Shown here piece by piece: positions 1 to 5,974 of a stretch of 7,236 nucleotides of DNA. The position numbers were made by a program, and so were the translations under genes. The DNA is from an uncultured Asticcacaulis sp. (lineage in GTDB: Bacteria; Pseudomonadota; Alphaproteobacteria; Caulobacterales; Caulobacteraceae). Within the stretch, counting starts at the first letter, position 1. Each line of letters starts with the position of its first letter. A model generated the notes under the pieces. The model was given only the letters and a program-made list of their open reading frames with translations, was not told the DNA's origin and ran no database searches. The stretch is from positions 1 through 7,236 of the forward strand of contig CAMLPZ010000219.1 in assembly GCA_946482045.1 (NCBI GenBank), read 5' to 3'.

Positions 1-1236
1 ACCATCATCAAGCTGGAGACCGAGAACCAGGCCTTCGAGGACGAGAGCCGCAAAGCCGAAATGCGCTTCCGCACCGTCATGAACGGCATCAATGACGGTC
101 TCTACGAACTCAACTTCGTCAGCGAGACATTCTACGCGTCACGCGAGTTCAAGGCGATGCTTGGCTATGGCGAAGACGAGATCGCCGACACGATCGACGC
201 CGTCATGGGCCTCATCCATCCTGACGACCTGCCCAAGGTCCTGGAGGTGCGGCGCCAGTACATCATGCGTCAGTCGCCAGTCTACGCCAACGTCTTCCGC
301 ATGAAGCACAAGGATGGCACCTGGCGCTGGGTCCTTTCGCGCGGCGTCGGCACCTGGGACAAGTTCGGCCAGATCCGCACCCTTATCGGCACGCATACCG
401 ACATCACCGAGCAGAAGGAACGCGAGGAGGAGTACAAGCAGCTTCACGCAGACATGGAAGCCTTCACCTACATTACCTCGCACGACATGCGCTCGCCCCT
501 GGTCAACCTAAAGGGTTTCAGCCACGAACTGGCCATGGCTGTCGAAGAAGTCCGCGAGCTTATCGAACCGCAGAAAAAGAAGATGAGCGCCGATAGCTGG
601 ACACGGCTCGAAGCCCTGCTCAAGGCGGACATTCCGGAATCGCTCGGCTTCATCGGCAAGGCGGTCGATCGCATGGATACGCTGACCACCGCCATCCTCG
701 ACCTGTCGCGAATCGGCAAGTACGTCTACCGCGAGGACCGCGTCAGTTCGCGGGCCATATTCGACAAATGCCTGGGCGCGCAGAGCTACGAACTGACCGG
801 CAAGGGTGTCGAGGTTGTGGTCGGCCACCTGCCCGAACTGATTACCGATCCGGTGGCGCTGGAACAGATTTTCTCCAACCTGCTCGACAACGCGGTCAAG
901 TACCTGCAGCCGGGACGGCCAGGGCGCATCGAGGTCGGTTGCGTCGAGACCAGCCGCGAGTACGTCTTTTCCATTCGCGACAATGGTCGAGGCATAGAGG
1001 CCGATGATCGCCAGAAGGTGTTTCACATCTTCCGCCGGGCCCGCAACACCGGCGATGTGCGCGGACTGGGGTTGGGGATGGCCTTCGTCAAGGCGACGCT
1101 GCGCAAGCTTTCCGGCGCCATCTGGTTCGACTCGACCGTCGATGTCGGCACGACCTTCTATTTCAGCCTGCCGAAGAAACTCCCCGCCGCCGCCAATGCC
1201 GAACTGCCTCACGAAACCCGGGCCCTGGCGAGTTAG
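1..1236 (+). CDS. PAS-domain sensor histidine kinase, 5' end outside the window
   Basis: The reading frame is open from base 1, so the protein starts upstream; the ATG at 61 is internal. Twenty linker residues precede a PAS_3-type fold. Counting from the codon at 61, PAS plus its PAC tail covers about residues 1-120 (HPDDL at 53-57, THTDITE at 111-117). The HisKA helix carries phosphoacceptor H141 in SHDMRSP. The ATPase domain shows the N box around N273/N277, DNGRGI (307-312) and the GLGLG lid (335-339). These are the residues for autophosphorylation and transfer to a receiver. No membrane segment is visible, and the PAS part lacks the flavin-binding Cys motif of LOV domains, so its signal is unknown. 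The dimerisation hairpin is about 25 residues longer than usual (see findings). The response regulator 8 nt downstream is the natural partner. The family call is firm; the missing N-terminus could hold GAF, phytochrome or further PAS domains. Confidence 0.93.
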   Translation, partial: TIIKLETENQAFEDESRKAEMRFRTVMNGINDGLYELNFVSETFYASREFKAMLGYGEDEIADTIDAVMGLIHPDDLPKVLEVRRQYIMRQSPVYANVFRMKHKDGTWRWVLSRGVGTWDKFGQIRTLIGTHTDITEQKEREEEYKQLHADMEAFTYITSHDMRSPLVNLKGFSHELAMAVEEVRELIEPQKKKMSADSWTRLEALLKADIPESLGFIGKAVDRMDTLTTAILDLSRIGKYVYREDRVSSRAIFDKCLGAQSYELTGKGVEVVVGHLPELITDPVALEQIFSNLLDNAVKYLQPGRPGRIEVGCVETSREYVFSIRDNGRGIEADDRQKVFHIFRRARNTGDVRGLGLGMAFVKATLRKLSGAIWFDSTVDVGTTFYFSLPKKLPAAANAELPHETRALAS

Positions 1237-1238
1237 GA
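1235..1238 (+). promoter_or_regulatory. Ribosome binding site of the receiver gene, overlapping the kinase stop
   Basis: AGGA lies 6 nt before the ATG at 1245 and shares bases with the TAG stop of the upstream kinase. A ribosome finishing the kinase therefore sits on the initiation region of the receiver, which suggests coupled translation and matched amounts of the two proteins. Confidence 0.6.
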
Positions 1239-1244
1239 TATCCA

Positions 1245-1691
1245 ATGAGCACGCCTTTTTCGGAACCCTTTTCGCTTGTGCTGGTCGAAGACGACGCCGG
1301 CCATGCCAGCCTCATCCGCCGCAACCTGAAACGCAGCGGCGTACAGAACACCATCGAGCACCTGGATTCGGGCCGGGCGGCCATGGACTATTTCTTCGGA
1401 CCCGACCAGCCCGAACGCCATTACGACAAGATGGTCGCCGTCCTGGATCTCAACCTGCCGGACATCGACGGGTTCGAGATCCTGAAGCATCTCAAGGCGT
1501 CAGAAACAACGCGGCGAATGCCCGTCATCGTTCTGACGACGACCGACAGCCCCAAGGACATCGATCGCTGCTATGCTCTGGGCTGCAATGTTTTCATGAA
1601 TAAACCGGTCGGCTATGATGAATTTTCCGAGGCCATCCAGAAACTCGGCCTTATGATGACCATAGTTCGCGTACCCCATATCAATGACTGA
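1245..1691 (+). CDS. Single-domain response regulator, CheY/Rcp1-like
   Basis: This 148-residue protein is one receiver domain and nothing more. The acidic pocket is E15-D16-D17, the phosphoacceptor is D68 (LDLNLP), the switch Thr is T98 (LTTT) and the conserved Lys is K120 (NKPV). The long beta3-alpha3 region and the LKASETTRRMPVIVLTTT pattern are typical of the Rcp1 group, whose members commonly accompany phytochrome-type and PAS kinases. With no output domain it must act by protein-protein contact or as a phosphate carrier or sink, most simply receiving phosphate from the upstream kinase and perhaps exchanging it with the downstream hybrid. It starts 8 nt after the kinase stop with AGGA at good spacing, and the following gene begins 5 nt after its own stop. 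The receiver call is secure; the partners are inferred from position. Confidence 0.93.
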   Translation: MSTPFSEPFSLVLVEDDAGHASLIRRNLKRSGVQNTIEHLDSGRAAMDYFFGPDQPERHYDKMVAVLDLNLPDIDGFEILKHLKASETTRRMPVIVLTTTDSPKDIDRCYALGCNVFMNKPVGYDEFSEAIQKLGLMMTIVRVPHIND

Positions 1692-1696
1692 TTCTC

Positions 1697-3388
1697 ATGC
1701 CGCTTGACGCCGAAATAGATCCGCAATCCCACCCGTTGTCCGGCATGCAGCAGATCCTGTATGTCGAGGATGACGCGGCGCTGGCGCGTCTGTTGCAGAA
1801 GCGCATGGATCGGGCCGGCCTGGCCGTCGATACGGTCGAGACGGCCGAAAAGGCGCTGGACCTGATCATGCGCGATGGCAAGGCGTACGACCTGCTTCTG
1901 GTCGATTACAATCTGCCGGGCATGAGCGGACTTGAACTGCTGGAGCAGTTAGGCAAGGTGCCGGGATCGCCGCCCGCCGTCATCCTGACCGTCGGCGGCG
2001 ACGAACGGATCGCACTGGAAGCCCTGCAGCGTGGCGCCGCCGACTACGCCGTCAAGGACGTCAACCAGACCTATCTCGACCTGCTGCCGGCCATCATGCA
2101 GGCGGCCTACACCAAGGAACGCCTGCTGCGCGAGAATGCGCGCCAGCGTGAAGAGCTGGTGCAGGCCAAGGAGCGCGCCGAGCAGGCCAGTGAAGCCAAG
2201 AGTCGCTTCCTGGCGACCATGAGCCACGAAATCCGCACGCCTATGAATGTGGTGACAGGCCTTGCGACCGTCCTGGCCAAGTCGCCGCTCAATGACGACC
2301 AGAAGAAGATCGTCGAAACCCTGCGCACCAATGCCGACCTGCTGCTCAAGCTGATCAATGACCTGCTGGACATCAGCCGCATTGAGGACGACCGGATCGC
2401 ACTGGAAAGCATCCGTTATGAACCGGCGGAGATCCTCAAGGATATCCACCTGATGTTCGAGCCGGATGCCGGGCGCAAGAACCTGCGCCTCGTGCTCGAT
2501 GACCGCACCCATGGCGAAGTCCTGATGGGCGACCGGACGCGTTTGCAGCAGGTCCTGATGAACCTCGTCAGCAACGCGCTGAAGTTCACCGACGAAGGCG
2601 AGATCGTTATCACTGCCGAGACCCATCCGGCCGGCGACGATTCGGTCACACTCGACCTGTCGGTCCGCGATACCGGCATCGGCATCCCGGCGGAAAAGCT
2701 GCCGCTGATCTTCGACAAGTTCACCCAGGCCGACGAAACCATAACGCGCCGCTTCGGCGGATCGGGGCTGGGCCTGTCGATCGCCCGCTCGCTGGTCGAG
2801 CTGATGGGCGGCGCCATCCGCGTCGAAAGCCAGCAGGGACGCGGGTCCCTGTTCAAGGTCACCCTCAACCAGGACCGCGCCACCAGCGAGGAGCCCGTCG
2901 TTGCCACTCCGGCCGGAAATGTCCGCCCGATGTCGGCCGGCCTTACGTCGTCGCTATACAACCAGCGCCGCGCCTTCAAGCCTATCACGGGCGAGAACGG
3001 CCGCCCCTGCGTCCTCATCGTCGAGGATTACGCGCCCAATATTATGGTGCTCAGCCTGATGCTGGAGGAACTCGGCTACGACACCGTGTCCGCCATGTCG
3101 GGCACGGAGGCGATCGATATCATCAAGGCTGCCGCCGGCCCGCACTACGCCATCCTGATGGACGTTCAGATGCAGGGTATGGACGGGCTGGAAACCACGC
3201 GCTGGATCCGCGATCTCGAGGCCGCCAAGGAGGCGACCGGCCGGGGTTATCGCAACACCATTATCGGCGTGACGGCGCACGCCCTGGCCGGCGACCGCGA
3301 GCGCTGCCTGCAGGCCGGAATGGACGAATATATCTCCAAACCCGTCCTGCCGGACATACTGGCGCTAAAGCTGGGCCAGCTGCGTTAG
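1697..3388 (+). CDS. Hybrid histidine kinase with receiver domains at both ends (REC-HisKA-HATPase-REC)
   Basis: Domains in order over 563 residues: an N-terminal receiver (about 18-135; E24/D25, phosphoacceptor D70, T98, K120); a charged signalling helix (about 136-168); HisKA with H177 in SHEIRTP; HATPase_c with N293, DTGIGI (325-330) and GGSGLGL (354-360); a roughly 45-residue linker; and a C-terminal receiver (about 437-563; E443/D444, D489, T526, K548). No membrane segment is present, so it is cytosolic and its input is probably phosphorylation of the first receiver by a neighbouring kinase. No HPt domain is attached or encoded nearby, so onward transfer needs a protein elsewhere. I keep the ATG at 1697, 5 nt after the receiver gene; Met17 (1745) is an alternative and would still leave the full first receiver. 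Neither start has a clear ribosome site, so coupling to the upstream gene is likely. Confidence 0.93.
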   Translation: MPLDAEIDPQSHPLSGMQQILYVEDDAALARLLQKRMDRAGLAVDTVETAEKALDLIMRDGKAYDLLLVDYNLPGMSGLELLEQLGKVPGSPPAVILTVGGDERIALEALQRGAADYAVKDVNQTYLDLLPAIMQAAYTKERLLRENARQREELVQAKERAEQASEAKSRFLATMSHEIRTPMNVVTGLATVLAKSPLNDDQKKIVETLRTNADLLLKLINDLLDISRIEDDRIALESIRYEPAEILKDIHLMFEPDAGRKNLRLVLDDRTHGEVLMGDRTRLQQVLMNLVSNALKFTDEGEIVITAETHPAGDDSVTLDLSVRDTGIGIPAEKLPLIFDKFTQADETITRRFGGSGLGLSIARSLVELMGGAIRVESQQGRGSLFKVTLNQDRATSEEPVVATPAGNVRPMSAGLTSSLYNQRRAFKPITGENGRPCVLIVEDYAPNIMVLSLMLEELGYDTVSAMSGTEAIDIIKAAAGPHYAILMDVQMQGMDGLETTRWIRDLEAAKEATGRGYRNTIIGVTAHALAGDRERCLQAGMDEYISKPVLPDILALKLGQLR

Positions 3389-3392
3389 AACC

Positions 3393-3869
3393 CTAGACGA
3401 ACCCGATCCAGCGGCCAGCGACCAGTACCGACAGCCACAGCACGACGGACAGGGTCGCATGAACGCGCACCGTCGTTCCGATCCTTCCCCCGCCGACGGC
3501 CACCCGGTATTGCGGCCCCAAATGCTGCGCAATAATATTGACGACAGCCAGCGCCAGAAGCCCGGCCTTCACTTGGAAAGCGGGATTGCCGAGGTAATCC
3601 GCCGGTTGAACTGAAAACAGCCACAGGCCAGTCAGGGCGGCCAAGCCCGCGCCGACGGCCGCGGCGCGCGACAGGAATGGCCCGATCACCCGCAGCGGCA
3701 CGGCGTTGAACCAGCCCAGCAGCCTCAGGTCCAGAGGCAGGATGGCGCCCAGCAACAGGCCGATCCCAAGGATGTGCGCGGCGTTGACGAACGGGTAAGC
3801 GAAGCTGGACGCGCGCAGCCATCGCGCGCCCGGCCATCCGGCGATCAGTTCAACGACATCGCCGCTCAA
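3393..3869 (-). CDS. DUF6644-like four-helix inner-membrane protein (TTG start)
   Basis: The 158-residue protein has four hydrophobic segments at about 25-50, 61-86, 98-116 and 134-155. The first carries the NAAHILGIGLLLG/DLRLLG pattern that I associate with the DUF6644 family, whose function is not established. His32 lies in helix 1 and His137 at the start of helix 4, so buried haem or metal ligation is conceivable, though this is inference. The start is chosen as TTG at 3869: it overlaps the TGA of the upstream DUF6152 gene by 4 nt (TTGA), no in-frame ATG is available, and the only nearby ATG is out of frame. There is no clear ribosome site, so translation probably depends on the upstream gene. 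Its stop is 4 bp from the stop of the convergent hybrid kinase. The family assignment is from memory of sequence pattern. Confidence 0.8.
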   Translation of the reverse strand: MSGDVVELIAGWPGARWLRASSFAYPFVNAAHILGIGLLLGAILPLDLRLLGWFNAVPLRVIGPFLSRAAAVGAGLAALTGLWLFSVQPADYLGNPAFQVKAGLLALAVVNIIAQHLGPQYRVAVGGGRIGTTVRVHATLSVVLWLSVLVAGRWIGFV

Positions 3870-4255
3870 TGGGCCTGAATCCGTTCGGGATACATGTCGT
3901 AATTCTTGCCCGCCAGCGTGATGCGCACCGCCTTCATGTGCAGCTTCGCCTTGTCCTTATTGCGGTTGCCGAGCACAGTGATGGCGTCGCCGGCCTTGGC
4001 CGTATCGCCAGTGAAACCGGAGCGCGCCGTCTGGTTCGGATTGCCGAGATCCACTTGCCAGGTCTTGCCGTCGGCGGTCCTGACCTTTAGCGATGGATGC
4101 GGCGGTGCCATCGATATGGCCTCGATTTTACCCTCTATCTGGCTCTGCTTCTCCTCGGCCCAGTCCCAGCCATGGTGCGCCATGGCGGAGGCGGCTGTGA
4201 GCAGCATGGTCGCAGTGAGACCCGCAGTGAACAGGCGGCGATTGGCGATTGTCAT
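3866..4255 (-). CDS. DUF6152-like secreted small protein
   Basis: The 129-residue product begins with a classic Sec signal peptide: basic NRR, a hydrophobic core (about 8-24) and the AMA cleavage motif ending at Ala26. The mature protein would start His-His-Gly-Trp. The remainder looks like a small beta-rich fold: EGKIEAISM, PPHPSL (51-56), a TADGKTWQVDLGNP strand pair, then TVLGNRNKDK and MKAVRI, matching the DUF6152 family as I recall it. It contains no cysteine. The function is unknown; the location should be periplasmic. The ATG at 4255 is preferred over an extension to 4402 because the signal peptide starts here and an AAAGG ribosome site lies 8 nt upstream. It forms a two-gene unit with the overlapping DUF6644 gene. 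The N-terminal histidines invite a metal-binding hypothesis (see findings). Confidence 0.85.
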   Translation of the reverse strand: MTIANRRLFTAGLTATMLLTAASAMAHHGWDWAEEKQSQIEGKIEAISMAPPHPSLKVRTADGKTWQVDLGNPNQTARSGFTGDTAKAGDAITVLGNRNKDKAKLHMKAVRITLAGKNYDMYPERIQAH

Positions 4256-4263
4256 GTGAAGTG

Positions 4264-4268
4264 CCTTT
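4264..4268 (-). promoter_or_regulatory. Ribosome binding site that fixes the DUF6152 start
   Basis: On the minus strand AAAGG stands 8 nt before the ATG at 4255. It decides in favour of this start over the upstream in-frame candidates, which would place about 49 unlikely residues before the signal peptide. Confidence 0.65.
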
Positions 4269-4291
4269 CGGGTTGAGGCCTCCCCGGCCGC

Positions 4292-4321
4292 ATTGTCTCC
4301 GGACCAGGCGTATGACGTCAA
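4292..4321 (-). promoter_or_regulatory. Sigma70-like promoter of the DUF6152-DUF6644 pair
   Basis: On the minus strand TTGACG (4321-4316, 5 of 6 matches to consensus) is followed after 18 bp by GACAAT (4297-4292, 4 of 6). Transcription would begin near 4285, giving a leader of about 30 nt that contains the AAAGG ribosome site. An 8-bp perfect palindrome, TGACGTCA (4313-4320), overlaps the -35 box. This is a pattern match only. Confidence 0.5.
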
Positions 4322-4423
4322 CTGTTTAACGTGCTTTTTCATCATGGCCGTCGCTAACCCAACGCCATCCTTATGCAGCAGGAGGTACGCTCCGCGCCTC
4401 ACGCATTTCTATGTATCGCTTAT

Positions 4424-4428
4424 GGGAG
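4424..4428 (+). promoter_or_regulatory. Ribosome binding site selecting the ATG at 4435
   Basis: GGGAG lies 6 nt before ATG 4435. The longer in-frame option at ATG 4411 has no such site and would place the GGGAG inside the coding sequence, so the shorter protein is preferred. Confidence 0.6.
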
Positions 4429-4434
4429 CCTTCC

Positions 4435-4704
4435 ATGAAACACACCTTGCTTTACGGTTCGACGCGGGTTCTCAGCCTGCTTCCCTTCGCCCAGGCCCTG
4501 ACCAAGACGCCAGCCTCTCCGACCCTGATGACGGCGGCCGCGCTGGTCAACACGCCCTTTGTCCGCCGTGTCGCGCCCGGGCTCAGCGCCGTTGCCACGG
4601 TCGGCCTCGCCGCCGTTGCCGTGGCTTCTTTCGTAAAAGGCTTGAAAAGCAAGAAGGCTGAAAACAAGCGCGTTGACGACCTTGCGCGTTCCAGCGCCAC
4701 CTGA
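4435..4704 (+). CDS. Small single-helix membrane protein, unknown function
   Basis: I do not recognise this 89-residue protein. Its N-terminal half is moderately hydrophobic without a clear cleavage motif. Residues about 49-68 (GLSAVATVGLAAVAVASFV) form one good transmembrane segment, followed by a strongly basic stretch (KGLKSKKAENKR) and a short polar end. The positive charge places the C-terminus in the cytoplasm if the inside-positive rule holds. The chosen ATG has a well-spaced GGGAG. The next gene begins at the very next base after this TGA stop, so the two are probably translated together. It is divergent from the DUF6152 gene across 179 bp. No plus-strand promoter is convincing there. 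The codon pattern suits real coding, but the short length keeps confidence moderate. Confidence 0.65.
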   Translation: MKHTLLYGSTRVLSLLPFAQALTKTPASPTLMTAAALVNTPFVRRVAPGLSAVATVGLAAVAVASFVKGLKSKKAENKRVDDLARSSAT

Positions 4705-5049
4705 GTGGCGTCCCGCCCTGTACGACTGGGTGTTACTGCCGCCATGGCGGCATGCCTGGCCTTGTTATCTGCCATCATCGAACGCCGTGGACCAGACCAC
4801 GGCGTTTATTGCGCTATTGGCAAGGTCAACGGCGTTGAGGTCTATTGCCCCGAACTCAAGCTGAACGGCGGCTGGCCGGCGCCGTTTCTTTACGACACTC
4901 CGGGCGTTTCGGTTGAATGGAAGCTATCGGTCGGTGAGGACGATTTTCGTGCGGGGCCATATATGGCCAATTTCGCCTTTTACCTCCTGATCCTCCTGGC
5001 GGGCGAGGCCATCACCACCGCCATTTTGCGCCGTCATCAAACCCAATAA
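4705..5049 (+). CDS. Small protein with two membrane segments and a probable periplasmic loop, unknown function
   Basis: I do not recognise this 114-residue protein. A first hydrophobic segment (about 9-25) and a second (about 89-108) bracket a polar loop of some 60 residues. Arginines before the first segment and after the second predict both ends inside and the loop outside the inner membrane. The loop contains Cys36 and Cys48, which could form a disulphide (GVYCAIGKVNGVEVYCPELK), and a WKLSVGEDDF stretch. The GTG at 4705 directly abuts the upstream TGA and has no ribosome site of its own. The ATG at 4744 (residue 14) is an alternative but would remove the arginines and part of the first helix. 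Translation is likely coupled to the upstream gene. The stop TAA at 5047 is followed by 119 bp before the next start. Confidence 0.62.
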   Translation: MASRPVRLGVTAAMAACLALLSAIIERRGPDHGVYCAIGKVNGVEVYCPELKLNGGWPAPFLYDTPGVSVEWKLSVGEDDFRAGPYMANFAFYLLILLAGEAITTAILRRHQTQ

Positions 5050-5057
5050 TGTTAAGG

Positions 5058-5079
5058 CTTACGGGCCGCTTATGGGCCG
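5058..5079 (+). repeat. Tandem 11-bp direct repeat
   Basis: CTTACGGGCCG (5058-5068) is followed immediately by CTTATGGGCCG (5069-5079), differing at one base. The period is one helical turn, and the repeat lies about 90-110 bp before the start at 5169 and upstream of a TTGACC (5112-5117). Such spacing is compatible with an activator site, but the function is unproven. Confidence 0.6.
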
Positions 5080-5155
5080 TCCCGGCGAACGGCACTGAGC
5101 CTTTGCAGTCTTTGACCTATCGTCTTCTCAAAGCCCCAATTGAGGGGTCAATTTT

Positions 5156-5160
5156 GAGGA
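5156..5160 (+). promoter_or_regulatory. Ribosome binding site selecting the ATG at 5169
   Basis: GAGGA stands 8 nt before ATG 5169. This rejects the 40-residue longer in-frame reading from ATG 5049, which overlaps the previous stop codon and lacks a ribosome site. Confidence 0.7.
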
Positions 5161-5168
5161 CACGCCAC

Positions 5169-5783
5169 ATGGCCGACGATTTCAATTTCAAGGTCAAGCC
5201 GGACAGCGGGCTGCATCAGCCATCACTGGCCACCGCCCAAAAAACAACTGTCGAAACCGCGCCGGCGTCGGCACAAACCGGCCTGGATACCAGCCAGATC
5301 GACGCTGTCCATAAGGTTTCGCGCGACCTGAAGCGCATTATGAACAGCACCAGCCGCCTCAAGCCTGAGGCCGCCGGTTACCTGGCCCAGGTCAGTAAGT
5401 GGGCTGACGACTATCTGGTCGGCCTCGATGCCGCGCGCAAGCTGTCGGAAAACGCCGGTGGGGCGCTTGGTGAAGCCCAGCGCGAACTGTCGCTGGCGCT
5501 CGACGAGTTCCTGCGTCTGGAAGGCGAAGGCGGTAACGTCGCCAGCCCCTCCCAGCAACGTTACACCGATGACCTCAGCCAGGCTCTCCGCCGTCTGAAT
5601 ACCCTTATTCCGGCCGCCCAGATGACCTTCAGCGGCCCCAACGATCCACCCAATCCTGAGGTCGAGCCCGCAGAGCCAGCGTCTCCGGAAATCAACCCCG
5701 AGCCGGCGCCCGAAAGTAATCCTGATGTCCTGCCGGATATTCCGCCCGTCGATCGCCCTGAAATCACTCGACCGCACGGTTGA
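5169..5783 (+). CDS. Soluble helical protein with a Pro/Glu-rich C-terminal tail, unknown function
   Basis: I do not recognise this 204-residue protein. It has no signal peptide or membrane segment. Residues about 1-40 are polar and low in structure, about 42-150 are predicted helical with regular Leu/Ala spacing, and about 155-204 form an acidic Pro-rich tail (16 Pro in the last 48 residues) with repeated EP/PE units such as PEVEPAEP and PEINPEPAPE. Such tails are usually disordered spacers or docking segments. The ATG at 5169 has a good GAGGA site. A 57-aa gene starts 14 nt after the stop and a 115-aa gene follows, all in one direction, so a three-gene transcript up to the terminator near 6375-6410 is likely. 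A weak TTGACC at 5112-5117 might be a -35 element, but no matching -10 is convincing. Confidence 0.72.
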   Translation: MADDFNFKVKPDSGLHQPSLATAQKTTVETAPASAQTGLDTSQIDAVHKVSRDLKRIMNSTSRLKPEAAGYLAQVSKWADDYLVGLDAARKLSENAGGALGEAQRELSLALDEFLRLEGEGGNVASPSQQRYTDDLSQALRRLNTLIPAAQMTFSGPNDPPNPEVEPAEPASPEINPEPAPESNPDVLPDIPPVDRPEITRPHG

Positions 5784-5787
5784 GTTC

Positions 5788-5792
5788 GGAGA
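5788..5792 (+). promoter_or_regulatory. Ribosome binding site of the small acidic gene
   Basis: GGAGA precedes ATG 5798 by 5 nt. It supports this start over the in-frame TTG at 5780 that overlaps the upstream stop. Confidence 0.65.
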
Positions 5793-5797
5793 CTCTT

Positions 5798-5971
5798 ATG
5801 GCCTTTCCCAATCCCTACCCCGTTCCCGGCCACAAACCTGATTACACGCATCAGGTTCGCTACGACGGAGAGTTCTATGAAGAAGACCTGCCGCCGGAAC
5901 TGTTCGACCCTCAGGAAGACGATGAGGAACTGGCGGTATTTCACCATATTGCCGATCACATTGACGATTAA
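5798..5971 (+). CDS. 57-aa strongly acidic protein, unknown function
   Basis: The small protein has 16 Asp/Glu against 2 Lys/Arg, an N-terminal Pro/Tyr-rich segment (MAFPNPYPVPGHKPDY), a central YEEDLPPELFDPQEDDEE stretch and a His-containing end (VFHHIADHIDD). There is no membrane segment. I do not know a family for it. The start is set by GGAGA at proper spacing. It sits 14 nt after the Pro-rich protein gene and 3 nt before the anchored helical protein gene, so it is probably in their operon. The charge and length suggest an adaptor or a binding partner for a basic surface, which is speculation. Codon-position composition is like the neighbours, and the tight spacing on both sides supports a real gene. 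Confidence 0.65.
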   Translation: MAFPNPYPVPGHKPDYTHQVRYDGEFYEEDLPPELFDPQEDDEELAVFHHIADHIDD

Positions 5972-5974
5972 AAT

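Noticed and set aside
508..1245. Long antisense open frame of 245 residues opposite the PAS kinase
   Set aside because: It lies fully opposite a kinase with complete motifs. Its composition is what a GC-rich shadow frame gives, and no domain is recognisable.
1949..2626. Antisense open frame of 225 residues opposite the hybrid kinase
   Set aside because: It covers the intact receiver and HisKA coding region on the other strand and has no recognisable fold or ribosome site.
4256..4402. N-terminal extension of the DUF6152 protein to 4402
   Set aside because: It would bury the signal peptide behind 49 residues and run through the predicted promoter; AAAGG supports the start at 4255.
5052..5066. 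TTAA half-site suggesting CtrA control
   Set aside because: The second TTAA at 7-bp spacing is missing here and at the other TTAA occurrences checked (around 4325 and 6414).
5049..5168. N-terminal extension of the 204-aa protein from ATG 5049
   Set aside because: It has no ribosome site, overlaps the previous stop by one base, and the added 40 residues look unlike the rest; GAGGA before 5169 decides the start.
5780..5783. TTG start overlapping the stop at 5783, like the TTGA junction at 3866-3869
   Set aside because: Here an in-frame ATG at 5798 has a good GGAGA ribosome site, so the TTG is unnecessary.
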